Positions 24,005 through 37,282 of a stretch of DNA of 64,000 bases are shown one piece after another. The position numbers and the translations under genes are program-made. The first letter of the stretch is position 1, and the number at the start of each line of letters is the position of its first letter. The stretch lies in NCBI GenBank assembly GCA_019925105.1, contig JAHGAU010000006.1:372001-436000 (forward strand), in the 5' to 3' direction. The notes under the pieces are model-generated. The model made no database searches and had not been told where the DNA came from. It worked only from the letters and a program-made list of their open reading frames with translations. The DNA is from Niebla homalea (Eukaryota; Ascomycota; Lecanoromycetes; Lecanorales; Ramalinaceae).

Positions 24005-24165
24005 TATTACGGTATGGACCATAGAGGATCCCTTGGCACGGAGCGGGCTTACCTTGTTCCGGTGCTTGGCATACGTACACTTATATTGCACCCACATAAC
24101 TAAATAGCTATGCATCATTCATACATACTTTACTTTATCACCATGCATACCGCATACTCGTAACA
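24005..24165 (+). repeat. 3' LTR of element A
   Basis: Starts TATTACGG (RIPped TGTCACGG) and ends ACTCGTAACA. Otherwise nearly un-RIPped. Confidence 0.92.
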
Positions 24166-24170
24166 ATTTT

Positions 24171-26388
24171 ATATAATATATAATTTATCTTTAATTAATA
24201 TTTTAGTTTTTTACTTTAAGGTATAATCATACGTTTTACTTTAAATTTACGGATAATACGCTATTTTAATATTATTTTTCAAGGGAATTTTTTTATAATC
24301 CCTTAATAAGCTTTTCAATTTTTTATTTTAAAAGTTTTATTTCTGTGAGTTTATATTTTAAAAAGTATAATTAAAATAAAATCGTTTAAAGTTAAAAATA
24401 TTTATTATAAGTTTATTAATTTATTAAAGTAAAAAGTTTATAAATATATCAATTAAAATTAGAATAATAAACTAACATTAAAGTCTATATAAAATTACTT
24501 TATAATAATAATTTACTTTATTTTTTTTTACTTTACTTACGTATAAAGTTACTACGTTTTTAAGATTTATTAAGTAAAAAAATAATATAAAGGACAAATA
24601 TTTTTATAATAATTAAATAAATCTTTATTAACCGTTATTATCCTATAATATGTAAGTATTATTAAACGGTTTTTTAATAAAGAAATTAATTTTAATCTTG
24701 ATAATTTTTAAAATAATTATTTATTTATTTCTTACTTAAGTTTTATAAGATATTTATTATATCTTCTAACATATTTAATAATATTATTTTAATATTTACA
24801 AATCCTCTTATAATTAATAAGTAAAAACTGGTATTAAAGCGAATCAATTTTATATTTATCAAAAACGATTTAAAAAGATTTCTTTATATAGTAATAAGTT
24901 ACTCCTTAAATCGCATAATATCATAATAAATAAATTTCTCAAGGGGCCGAAAAGAAATTATAAGCTTAATAAAGCTTTAAAGAAGGTATATTACGTTAAA
25001 AAGCTTTAACAAGTTTACTATACATAGTTTATAAAAAATACGATAAGAAACTATAAAACCTTAAGAAGGACGGAACGTTTAAAATTAGGTATTATATAAT
25101 AAACAAAACTTATAAAAAGGTAAATAAAGTAAACAATTTAAGGTAACTTTTAATTTAAACTAATAAAATTAAGTAAATATTATTCTTTTTTTCCTTAATT
25201 CTAATAAATACAAAGATAATTATAAATATATAATTACTATATATTATAATATTTAATTAATTAATAAGTTAAGCCTTTATTTAATAATAAAGTCTTAATA
25301 CGGAGTAATTTTTTAAAATAATTATAATAATAAATAATTAAAATAAGCTTATCTTTTATTATTATAGATGATAATAAAGCTTATCGCTTATTTTATTATT
25401 TTAACTTTAATATATTAATATTATCCGTAACGATTATAAAGAATTATATTATAAAACGTTTAAAGAAAATTAAACTTAATTTATTTAAAGATTTCCCGGA
25501 CAATAAGATTAAAGTTTTATTAACGATAAATTATTAACTTATTAATAATAAGCAATTATATATAAGGATTATAACTTATTAAATCAACCTTAATTAAAAA
25601 TATTTTAATATTTTAATCGGTTTTAAATACGTTAAAAGTGTTTATAATAATAATTAATTTACGTCCGTTATAAATAAGGTAATTATAAAGTATAACTTAA
25701 AGGATTATATTATAGTTATTATAATTAATAATATAAGTAATAATAATACTATAATAATTATATTACGTTGAAAGATTAACTTACGGTAAAGAACTTTTAT
25801 AAATATTATTAAGAAAGAAATATTAACGTTAAGGGAAGCTTTAACGCGGAATAAAATAAAGCATTTATTATATTTAATATATATTATTTAACTTTGATTT
25901 AAAACCTTTTTAATTTACTTTAAGGTTAATCCTTAAATTAATAATATTAAATATCAATAAGATTATTAATTTAAAATTAAGGAAATAATAAATAAAGATA
26001 GAAGTATTTTTAAAATACTTATAAAAATAAAGTTAATTTATAACAATTATTATATTAAGTTAACTTTTTTTACATTCAGAAAACGGTAATATATATAAAT
26101 ATAAATAATAAACGTAAGGAAATTTTTACTTGAATCCAATAAAAAAGATTAATACTTTAAATAATAATTATAAATAAAAAGCATAAAAAAATATTATTAA
26201 AGGTTTTTTAAAATATAAATATTTATTAAGACTTATCCTTTTATATAATAACCTACGTATTATTATTCCGTAAAAATATCGACTAATTCTTTAAAAAAGA
26301 TAAAGGAATTAATTAAGTTTTAAAGCTTATTAAGTTAAAATAAAGTTACGTAAGATATTTAATAGAACTTACTTAATTATTCTATTAA
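24171..26388. other. AT-rich RIP-mutated DNA, unassigned
   Basis: 2.2 kb of stop-rich sequence between elements A and B. No domain could be recognised in any frame. Its purine-rich plus strand suggests old plus-strand coding sequence, but this is a guess. Confidence 0.45.
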
Positions 26389-26393
26389 GTAAT

Positions 26394-26569
26394 TGTTATG
26401 TGCACTGTGCGCATGCCAAGACCTTTACGGAAACTAAGGCCCAAAGGGGTATAGCTGACGCCCGGTGCTTGGCGTATACACTTATATTGCGCATACATAG
26501 CTAGATAATCACTTATTATATACTTTACACCAACATTTTTACCTTAATACTTTTAATACCTAATGAATA
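26394..26569 (+). repeat. 5' LTR of element B
   Basis: Mostly un-RIPped LTR. The right limit is approximate because of small indels relative to the 3' LTR. Confidence 0.8.
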
Positions 26570-27629
26570 GTAGTAATAGCTTCAGTTATCTAAGCCTTTA
26601 ATATAGATATTATATAACCTTTAATACCCTATTATTAGCGGTAATTACGTTATAGCTTATCCACTTAATCTTTATACCAAGCGGGGTCTTTAATTAAACA
26701 TCTTACCGTTATATTTTTATTATTATCTATATTGATAGTCTTAGCTGGCTTAATTATATTATCCCTATTATTATTATATTTAATAACTTTTAAATTAACT
26801 AGATTACTTATATTTTAAACCTTATTTATAAGATCCAGGACTTTATTACCAATTCCTTTATCAGTAAGCTTATTAGCTAATTACTTTACACTTAAATCCT
26901 ACCTTATTATTTACGACCTTTATATAAGATTTATATTTTTTAAATCTTTTACTTTATTAATATTAATATTTATAGTTAAAGTATTACTACCGCGGGTCTT
27001 TCTTACCATAATACTTAAAATTTTTTACCGTAAATTTACTTTATTATTTTTATTTTAAAAGCTATTATATAAGAAAGAATCTTTAATTAAAATATTTATA
27101 ATTATTATAAATAAGCTTTAAAGCGCGATTTAAATTAATGATAAAAAGATTTATAAGGCTGTAATAAATGCTATGTAAAAGGCTTAAAAGTAAACAATAT
27201 AAATAAGTATTCTTTTAAAAAAGGTATATATAAATTAATTAAATAATAGTTAAAGCCTTACTATATTTATAAGGATTACCTATAGTTATTAACGTACTTA
27301 CTCCGTACGGCTTAAAGTTAAATAAGACCCGATTCGGCTAAGTTACGGATATTACGGATTTAAGCGATTTAGTTTATTTATAAAATATTTAAATTTATGA
27401 TTATTTCCCGGGTATAATATAATAATTATTCGGCTTATACCTTTTCGGTTTTTTAATATTCCTTTAATAATAAACCTTAATACTTAACCATTATTATCTC
27501 TCTTTATTTCCTTAATATATTTAGCGTTAAATATATTTAATCCTTAACCCCGGAACCGCTTTCTTTTATAAAGACTTTAACCTTACTATCGTAACGAGGG
27601 CGTTGCGATCTTCCTTTTTATAATATATT

Positions 27630-27801
27630 TATTATATATACTGTACGTATACCAAGAACTTTACGGATATTAAGGCCCAAAGGGGTATAGCGGACGCCCG
27701 GTGCTTGGCGCATATACTTATATTGCGCATACATAGCTAGATAATCACTCATTATACATATTACACCCACTTTTCTGTCATATACTCTTTAGTGCATAAT
27801 A
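27630..27801 (+). repeat. 3' LTR of element B
   Basis: 172 bp. Starts TATTATATATACTGTACG (RIPped TGTTATGTGCACTGTGCG) and ends CATAATA directly before the GTAAT duplication. Confidence 0.88.
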
Positions 27802-27806
27802 GTAAT

Positions 27807-28637
27807 TAAATTAATAATTATTAAAACGTTAACGATTTATTTAATTATTAAAGTTTATAATAAGCTTTTTAATTATATTAAAAGATAGAAAAATCGTTTA
27901 CGTTATAAATAAATTTATTAAAAACAAGAGCTTATATAAGGTTTAAAAATATATATATTAAATTATTTAAGTACTATAATAAGAAGTAAAGCTTCATTAA
28001 TAACCTATAGAAATAAATAATACTTTTATAGCCTTTAAGTATTAATAAGATCTTTGAGATTAATAATTAATATATTAAATAAAGTAAAACCCTTTAAATT
28101 AATATTTAATGAAACGCGCTTTAAGAAACTTTTAATACGTATTAAATAACCCTTAATTTTAACTTTTTAATTAATTAAATCTTAAGTAAACGGCTTTATA
28201 TAATAAAAGACCTAAACTTATTCATAAATAAAGATTATACGTTTAATAACCCTTTTAAAAATAAATTAAAATAATATATAACGTACGGTAAGTTAATATG
28301 AATTTTTATACTTATTTAAGTTATTAATTTATAATAATATTATTTTAAGATTATAAAGATAAAATCTTAACTTAATAAAAATAATTATTTTATAAGTTAT
28401 TAATTTTATTATAAATAACTTGGGATAATTTTTATAATGCTTTTATTAAGGTTAATTATAAGTATTACTTCTTTATTATTAAACGGTATTATAATTATTA
28501 AAAATACTTTACTTTATAACTTTTTAAGCGAAAATATTAATTTATTATTATAAGTAAAAAGAAAATTAGTTAAATTAAAAATATAAAGATTTAAAAGTTA
28601 ATAATAAGGACTTTAAGGATTAAAAAAAATAAGGAAC
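27807..28637. other. AT-rich RIP-mutated DNA, unassigned
   Basis: Stop-rich, no recognised domain. Probably the right continuation of the older sequence into which B inserted. Confidence 0.45.
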
Positions 28638-29170
28638 TGTTAGAGTGCAAGCCCCTCTGGGGTAGTTGGAAGGCAAAGGGTGTATTGCGTATAACTAAAG
28701 ACATTAAAGTACAGAAGTATAAAAGTAAAGGGGCCGAAGGCCCTAATTACCCAGTCGGTAACACTCCTTGTGCCGGGTTAACCCCGGGGTAGGCCCGGGT
28801 AGGCCCGGTAGGGCTTATATCTTAGTTACCAATACCCTTAAACCCTGATATTACCCCCCCCCCTTAAGAAAGGCTCGCCTTTAAGCCTATAAATATGCTG
28901 AAAAAGAAAAAATTTTAAACTTAAAATTACCCCTTTTACCCGTTATTAATTGGCCGGGTAATTAAAGTAAGGTCAAGTTATTATTTAGCTTACCCGTTAT
29001 TAATTAACCGGGTAAATAATATAAGAATAATAGGGGTAGTATCGTGGCGGTGGCCGGGTAACTAATATAAATATACGGGGGTAGGATCGTAGCAGTGGAC
29101 CCCGTAATAGGCCCTGAAACGTAATTTCATCCGGGGGGTTCCGGGGAAAATATCGTTTTTTATAATTTAC
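28638..29170. other. Un-RIPped GC-rich cluster with LTR-like start and hairpins
   Basis: Begins TGTTAGAGTGCAAGCCCC and reaches CAGTCGGTAACA at 28763, which would make a 126-bp LTR-like unit, but its flanks (GGAAC / CTCCT) do not match. Further right are runs of CCCGGG-type sequence, two copies of a palindromic segment with arms TTACCCG and CGGGTAA (about 28937 and 28990), and two near-copies of ATCGTGGCGGTGGCC (about 29048 and 29086). It may be the 3' LTR region of Gypsy element F. Identity not established. Confidence 0.4.
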
Positions 29171-29950
29171 CCCCCTTTTAAAATATTTTTTTTAACCTTC
29201 TTACCTTATATATTAAATTTTTATTAATAAAGGGGTATATAGTTTATATAAGTAAATAATATTAATAATAATCGCTTTAATAATTTTAAAGAGCTATAAG
29301 GCTAATTTAAAGGGCCTTTAAACTTAATAAGAACATAATATATAACTTATAATATTAAGTTTTATGCCCGGAAAAGTTATTATTTACTTTAAATACTTAA
29401 GGTAGTTTTTAAAAGCTATTTAAAATAGTATTATATTATTTAAATCTCCGGGTTATAATCCGGGTTTATCCGGGTATTTCTTATGAAAAACTTTAATTAA
29501 TCCTTAAATATAAAGAAAATCTTTAGCGTTAACGTAATATTAAGTATTATCCGGGGGTAATTTTACCTATTTAACCTTATATTATAGATTCTGCCTTTAA
29601 CCGGTATACCGGGAATTAATAATTTCTTTAAGCTTTTACTCCTTAATACCTTCTTCGTTTACGATAACGGGTTTAAAGGGTAAATTAATTTATCCCGATA
29701 AAAATAATTTCTTTTCGATCGGGATACGGGTTAAATTATTTATATAGAAAATAAGGTAAGCTTAAAAGGTATTTAAGACGTTTAATTTATGAAAAAAAAA
29801 TTATTTAAGGATAATATAAGGATTTAAGCGTTTATAATTTAACTTTCTATTAAGTTAACTAATTGTTAAATATTTAACGTTTATGTAAATTTTATTATTT
29901 ATTTTAAACTTTACGTCCCGGCGTTAATAATTAATTTATTTAAAAATATT
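29171..29950 (-). mobile_element. Left part of Gypsy element F (pol C-terminus)
   Basis: Minus-strand translation from 29950 downward gives RRDVKFKINNKIYINVKYLT and then RKLNYKRLNPYIILK. This is the segment that follows the integrase core in fungal Gypsy pol (usually like KYKVGDKVWLSTRN followed by SRKLDWKRIGPF). It continues the integrase relic that ends at 37616, on the other side of D1. F is therefore split by the D1 insertion. Confidence 0.75.
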
Positions 29951-30286
29951 TGTTAGACTGACTCCGCTGGCGGCGCGCCGGCGGGACTAGTAAAGGTAGG
30001 TGTAGAAGACGTGGCGTTACAGTCTGGATACTTAGGTACCACTTTAATAAGTAGATTAATAATAAAATTAATTCTTAAGGAACTTAAAAAAAAGAACTGG
30101 GGTATAGCCTTTACTTAAGGTAAAAGTAATAATTACCCCGCTTTACGTTTATTAAGTTACGGCTTATAAATAACGTATATTAAGGCCGTTATTAAGGCCT
30201 TTTATTAAAGTTTAACGGCTTACCTTAACGTAATAATATAGCGTATTACTATAACGTTAACGTAAAAATAATATTAATTATTAGTA
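29951..30286 (-). repeat. 3' LTR of D1
   Basis: The outer ~90 bp (29951-30045) are un-RIPped and rich in CA/TG; the remainder is RIPped. Orientation is set by the RT relic. Confidence 0.93.
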
Positions 30287-31328
30287 ATTATCTCCCTTTT
30301 TATACGTTAATCTTTAAAGTATAAAGAGATATATTTAAGAAGCTAACGTAAAGCCGGTTAAGTATAAGGCTTATTAAAAACTTATTATTAAACTTAATAG
30401 GAAAAGGGTAAAAGGAAAAAAGTCCTTAAATATATATATAAATATAATAATATCTATTTAATAATAATATAATAAAGGTATTTTACGTTAATAAATAATT
30501 AATATAATTTATAAAGCTTATTAAAAACCTTTTTATAAAATTTAATAAAAAAAAGGTAAATAAAAAAAAAAAGTCTTTATAATATTAATTAATAATTACC
30601 CAGGGCTTTATTATTAATTTATTACGTTATAATAAAAGTAAACGTTATTATAGAAATAACGTACGATTATAATAAGGCTTTTATTTTATTTTAAACTTCT
30701 TCTTTTTTTTTTTATTAATTTTAATCGCTTTTATAAATATAATATATTAAGGGTTTATATAAGTATCTATAAGTTAATATATATATAACTATATATCCTT
30801 ATTATCCATATTATTATTATAATAAGTAACGTTAATATTACGTAAACGTTTTATTTACGTTAATAGTCCGCTTATTTTATTTATTAATACTATATATAAG
30901 TTAACCGATCTTGGATAACGTAATTTACGTTAATGCTCCGTTAATATAAATATAAATATAATATTAATAATAAATATAATAACACTTTATTTTACTTGCT
31001 TTTTATAGGGTAAGTTACGCTATATATATAACCCGTTACTTTATTCGCGGTATCGCTATAAATAATACTTTTTTTATTATTTCCCCGTAAATATCTTTAA
31101 CGCCGTTAAACCGCCGTTATTCTAATATATATATAGTTCCCGGATTAATTATAATCCCGGGTAATTTAATAAATATATAAATATCCTTCGATTAATACGT
31201 AGTTTATTAGGGCGTAAGCCTGGTACGTATAAAAACGTAATAAAATCCTTTGGGATTTTAAAGTTTTCTAATTAAATGTTAATTAAATATTAATTACCGC
31301 CGGTTAAACGGAGTATACGTTTCGTTAA

Positions 31329-31905
31329 GTTACTTTAAAAGTTAAAAAAAAAGTATTAATCCTTTAAATTAAAAAAGAAACGCTTACCGCTTATATTAAA
31401 ATAGCGGAATTAAAAGTTATCCGGCTTAAAAAGTAAATAAGTAAATTATAATTTAATAATAAGATAATAACGTTAACGTTTAATAACTAGATCGGCTTAA
31501 TACGGGGGGTTTAAGCCCTTTATAAGAGTTAACTTTATTAAGAAGTTATTATTTATTTTCCGACCTTATATCCGGAGTAGAAAAAGTAAACCTTAAGCTT
31601 ATAATATCCGGTAGCTTAAAAAATAAAGAAAAGAAGGAAGATATAAACTTTAGCTTATTTAAAGAAGAAAAAGAGGAAATTATATTTTCCTTAACGGCGC
31701 CGTTAAGGGGGTCGGCCTTAACTTTTAAGGGTAATACCTTAAAATTAAATTAAAGAACCTTTCCGGCGAATAATATTAAGGAGAAACCTTTAATTAAAAC
31801 GGAAAAAAAAGCGGGAAAAAAAAAGGAGAAGGATAAAGAAGGTATAACGCCTTTATACTTATCCTTAACCTCATTAACTTATTTATAAAAAAAGAGGGCT
31901 TACGT
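31329..31905 (+). pseudogene. Antisense coding relic within D1
   Basis: On the strand opposite to pol, between the pol end and the 3' LTR, a frame reads VTLKVKKKVLIL, then KKETLTAYIKIAELKVIRLKK (coiled-coil-like, Lys/Glu/Leu-rich), with TAA/TAG where Gln is likely. After a frame change it runs KEKKEDINFSLFKEEKEEII, then FSLTAPLRGSALTFKGNTLK, one stop, and a long Lys-rich stretch. Such long open stretches are unusual in RIPped DNA. Its mirror lies at about 57230-57805 in D2 (minus strand). Function unknown. Confidence 0.5.
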
Positions 31906-32579
31906 TAACGTAAAGCTATAGATTATTTTTTTATTTTTATATATTAATATTATTAGAATTCGGCGTTAAATGTTAAAATTAATAATATTAAATATTAAGC
32001 ATTTATAATTTATATATTATTAAAAAATAATAAAACAGATAATATTATAAGTTATCGGTACGTTAACGTAAACTTAATAAATATACTTATTAATCTTTTA
32101 TTACTTTAAATAATTTTGCCTTTTTAACTTTATTTACTTAATATTTCCTTAATAACGCGTTAAGCGTTTATAATTTAATATTTACGTTTTTTCGCCTTTT
32201 TTAATATTATTACGGTTATTATTAAAGTTATTCTTATTAAATATAATATTATAATAAAGATAATTATTTCTATAATGCCGGCTTATCCGTACGTATAATA
32301 CCCGTAATAAGTAAAATTATTAATTAAAGCTTAGATTTTAATAATTTTATGGGAGGATAATATATAAAGGTTAAGTAATTATAATATTAATTATATATAT
32401 AATTATTAATTATATATATAACTTCCGTTATCGTAACGTTATAACCTTATTTACGTCTCCTTTTATTCCGTATTATTTTATTGTATTATTCCTATAGTCC
32501 TTAAGAATACTTTAAGTCCGCCTCCGGTACTTATTAATTATATTTAGGGTTTTAATTAATTTATTTAACTTAATATTAA

Positions 32580-35500
32580 ACGCTTTTTTTTACTTTTAAC
32601 CTTATTAATAATTTCTTTAATTATTTATTCCTTTTCGTTATTAATTAATTTAAGTATTTATATTATAACCTCCGCCGTTTAATCGTTAACGTAAATATAA
32701 AAAAGCTTTAAAAAAGAAATATAAATAATAGGGTAAATTTAATAAATAATAAAGAGAAATAAGCGGTATACTTATATTTTAATTTTATTATTAATTCTAA
32801 AGGGTTTTATAAATTAAAGTATAAGCTTTTTACTTAATTATTTTAACTTAAGGTTTTTAATATTTAATATTATTAAATCGCTAACGTTATATAACTTTAA
32901 CTTATATTTCTTATTATACGTTTTTTAAATTAATTTAATAATACGGCGTTATCGGTTTATTAATATTAATCGTATTTTATATAATATTTTAACCTTATTT
33001 TTTATTATAAGTATCTCCTTTTTTATAAGTTTATCCTTAAGTTTAAAATAAATATTTAAGTTATAACTATATATAATTATAAAAAGGTTATAACTTAAAG
33101 TTAAATATTTTAAGTTTATATAAATAAATTTAATTAAAAGGAATAGCCTTACTTAATTTATTTATTTAGAATTAATAAAAGTCCTTAAATATTATTTAAG
33201 GCTTTAATTTTAATATTTTATTTAATTATCCGTTTACGGGTAAAAAGCGGTACTTAATTTACGCTTTATCTTTATATAATAATATATTAAACCTTAGAAT
33301 TTATTAATAAATAAAGACCCTTAATTAATTACGATTTTAACCGGCGTATTATAATATAATACGATTTCTTTAAAAAAGAGATCCGTTAACGTAACGGTAT
33401 CGATTTATTTTATAATAAGGAAATATTTATATATCTTTATATATTTATTTATAATTATTAAAATTAAATTATAAACGTTACCCTTAATTTTATTTACGGA
33501 TAAGCCGGTAATAAAGTTTATATTAAGTTTTTTTTAAAATACGGCCGGTTAAAGGAGTAAAGTAAGCTTATTATAGGGATGGTAACGCGGTATTTTAATC
33601 CTTTAATAAGTATTATACGTTTTAATATAATTATTAATTTAAGCTTTTAAGCCATCTTAATAATATTTACGGGTTAAGAGTTCGTAAGTCTTTTGGGCTT
33701 TAAAGTGGCCCGTTAATGGGTTATTATAATACTTATTAATTAGCTTTTTTCTAACCGTTTTATCCCGGAGGACGTATATATAGCTTTTATAAATAATAAA
33801 TTTATTAAAATTAAGTTTCTAAGTATTATTATGACTTTAACGAAAATACGTTAACGTTACGTTATCGTTTTTAACCTTATATATAAACGTATCGTTAACC
33901 TATAGATCCTTAATAAGTAATTTAATCGGCTTAAATTCCTTATAAGGCTTTTTAAATAGTTATTAAATCTTTTTTTACGGAATAATAATTTAAATATTTT
34001 TTAAAGCGAATAATAATTAATAATTAATAACCACTATCCGCCGGCGCTTTATTAAATTATCAGATTAAAGTATAAATTTATTCTATAAAATAAATAATAA
34101 AGTAATATTAAAAGGTAAGACTCCTTTATAATTTAAACGTCTTAATAAAGGATTAATAAAGTTTATTTTACCTTAATAATAAAATACTTTAAAGTTATAA
34201 TTAATAAGTTTTAAAGCCTATTTAACTTAACGTAAGCTTAACGTTAATTATTTTATAAACCCTTAAAGGTTATTATAATCCGTTTATATTTAAATAGCTT
34301 TAAAGCTCTTTTTTAAATAATACTATTATTATTTAAACGCTATAATAATAATAAAAAGCTCTTAATTATATATTTTATAATTTTATTTAATAAAGGTTAT
34401 TTTTCTGGATTAATATATAATTAAATATTAATAATTTTCTTTAAATTATTAAAATAAAATATTTATAATAATAAAGTTAAATATATCGGTTTCTATTTAT
34501 ATCTTCCGTTTTAAGTTAAAATAACGGAGTAATAACGCGTTAATAAATATCTTACGGAGCCGGCGGAACGTTATATTAACCGTATTATTTTACTTTAACG
34601 GGTTAACTTTTTTCCCTTCTTTATTACCCTTAAATAAATTAATTAAAGGCTTAATTATCTTTAAATATTTATAAATAAAATAATAATAAAAATTTATAAA
34701 GCTTAAAAAAACCTATACTTCCCGGTAAGTTTTTAAGGTAAATTAGTTTTTAATAATTTAAATACGTTTTTAATTTATTTAAATCCCTTTAATAGAAACG
34801 ATAAACCTTAAGAACTTTATTTAAATAATATTAAATTAATATTTCTTAAGGTTAATATAAAGCTAAAATTAATAAAATTATTTAAAGATTTATTAAATAT
34901 AATATTAATAATCCGCCGGATTCTTATTAAATATTAAAATATCATTTAAATAAATTATATAAGTTATATTAATAAAATTAATAAAAATACGGTTAATATA
35001 AGCTTAAAAGGTTACCGGGGCGTTAATTAACTTAAATAATATAATAAAATACTTAAAGTAATTATAATACGTACGGAACGCCGTCTTTTATTTATTATTA
35101 GACTTAATCCGTAATTAATAATAAATATTTTTAAGGTTTAACTTAATAAATTATTTAAAGTTATTTAATTAATTAAAAATCTCGGTAATTAAAGGTAATA
35201 AGTATCGATTTTTAATTATAACCGTATTTAACTTACGGTAATTAATATAAAAATAAAGGCCGTTATCCTTCTTAAATATAAAAAGGATTAAAATACTTAT
35301 AGGCGATATTAAGTAATAAATCTAACCCCGGGTTATAATATCCTTTAAATACCGCCGGAACTCCGTTAACTCTACCTAAGATAGGTTATATAAGGGACTA
35401 TATAGTAGTTTTTTATTATTTAAGTTAATAACGTAATCCCTTTATTTTAATTTAAGTAAAGTATTAATTATATCCTTAAAAAAAATATCCATATATTTAC

Positions 35501-36840
35501 TTAACTCCCTTAAAACGCTCCGGTTAATAAAGTCTTTTATAATACTTATACGCGTTAAATTACTTTAAGGGATTTACGGTACTTTTAAGCGTTTTATCGC
35601 TATATTAACGTAAATAATTATAAAAATTTTATTAATCTCCGTTAAACTTTAATTAAAATTATAAATATTATTAATCTATAACTTATAAGAATTAACCTTA
35701 AAACGTTATTTATCCGCCGCCGGATTAATCGTTATTTATAAAATATATAAGGTTAATAAATTAAGGATTATATTTAAACCTTTTTAATTAATAGCATAAA
35801 AAATATTCTATATTGTTTTTATTACTTTTAATTATTAATTAAATAATACTATAATTAATAAATATTATAATAAAAGATTTATTTATTATTAAGAAAAGCC
35901 GTTTATAATAAAACGGCGGAGATTAATTATAATTCTTATTAAATTATATATACTTATAAAATTAAATTTATTTAAGCTTTAATATTAATTAATATATTTA
36001 ATAATTAAAGATTATCTTAAAAACTTATTTAATTTTTGATAATAAAAACTGGGTATACCTTTAATTATCTTTTTATTAATTCCGACTTTAAGATATTATT
36101 AAAGCTTTATCGTTTTTTAACGTATTATTTTTTTTACGGGATTTTATACTTATTATTAAGATCTTATTTTATAAAATAATAAAGTAATTAAATATATAAT
36201 AGCTTTTTCCGTAATATATATAATATTTAACGTTCTTATTTATTTTAAGGGCGGTATTAAAGACTCTAAATTCAGTTTTACGCTTTTAACCGTAAAAATT
36301 ATTTTTAATAAAAATATACGCCGGCTTTAAACCGTTAAAGTTAAATTTAAATACCTTATTTTTAAGGGATTTACCTTTATTAACTTTTTAATTATTATTA
36401 ATAATACGTTTTAAATTATTCTTTTATATAATTACCGTTATTACGATATCGTCCCGGGTTTTTAATATTTTATTAATTATAAGGATTTTAATTTTAAGCT
36501 CCGGTAAAAGCTTTATAAAGAATATATAAATATAAAATTTATTTAATAATAATAATAAGTTTTCTTCCATAATCTTTAAAGTATTATAGAATTATATTAC
36601 CTTTTAAATAAAATATTATTTAATATTTTTAAAACGCTTATAATAAGAGAATTAACGGTTTTCCTAATTAATTATTAAATTTAAGAATTTATTTTTAAGC
36701 TTTTAATAGTTTATTCTATTAATTTCCTTATTTAATAAGTTAAAGATTTTACGAGAAATAAACCTTAAATAAAAAATTATCTTTTTTCTCTTAATAAGAA
36801 AGTATTTAAAATAAAGTATAAATTATTTTTTTAAGTTAAT
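32580..36840 (-). pseudogene. Gag-pol relic of D1
   Basis: The minus-strand copy of the gag, protease, RT, RNase H and integrase relics described for D2, at mirrored positions. The RT active-site relic YLND reads from about 34955 on the minus strand within IIYLNDILIFNK. The Gag zinc-knuckle relic lies at about 36185-36230 with its Cys/His positions as Tyr. Non-functional. Confidence 0.8.
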
Positions 36841-37282
36841 AAATTATATTTAATATTTATTTTTAAACTTATTTTAATATAATTTAAACTTTTCCGGATA
36901 AAAAAACTTATTTTTATAAGGTAAAATAAAGGCTACCGGTAATACGCCGTTAATATAAAGGTTTATAATAAAGTTAATATAAAAGAAAGTCTTAAAGTAT
37001 AAACTTTTATATTACGTATTAATACGGTTAAATATATATTTTTAATAAGTACGGTTCTTAACCTTAAGCCGGTTAACTTTAAATTATAATTCTAAAAGTT
37101 AAATTTATTAAATTATAATATTACGGCGGTACTTTATTATTACGATTTATTTAACTATAATAAAAGGGTTTTTAATTAAAAAGTAAATATCATTTTTTTA
37201 TTTTAAGGTTTATTAAGTTAATTAAATATTTATTATAACGGTAATATCGGACCTTTTCTTTAATAAGGAAGAAAAATTAAAA

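Larger units (their letters stand above)
22115..24165 (+). mobile_element. Short LTR retrotransposon A, complete
   Basis: A 2051-bp element with two 161-bp LTRs (22115-22275 and 24005-24165) and a perfect 5-bp target duplication ATTTT (22110-22114 and 24166-24170). The internal 1.73 kb holds a Gag-like relic but no space for a full pol, so it is non-autonomous. Two bases inside the 5' LTR boundary, AATAGCAATA is what RIP would make from a TGGTAGCAATA primer-binding site. The interior is heavily RIPped and the LTRs only partly. A solo LTR of this family lies at 2293-2454. Confidence 0.93.
26394..27801 (+). mobile_element. Short LTR retrotransposon B, complete
   Basis: A 1408-bp element with LTRs at 26394-about 26569 and 27630-27801 and a perfect target duplication GTAAT (26389-26393 and 27802-27806). 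The LTR starts TGTTATGTGCACTGTGCG and ends CATAATA (RIPped CATAACA). The short interior (about 1.06 kb) shares segments with the 3' interior of A, for example AAGCGATTTAG and ATTATT(A/T)CCCGGGTA, so A and B are related non-autonomous elements. RIPped primer-binding site TAGTAATAGCT follows the 5' LTR. Confidence 0.9.

Noticed and set aside
24171..26388. Possible transposase or further pol relic
   Set aside because: No motif could be matched in any frame; left as unassigned RIP DNA.
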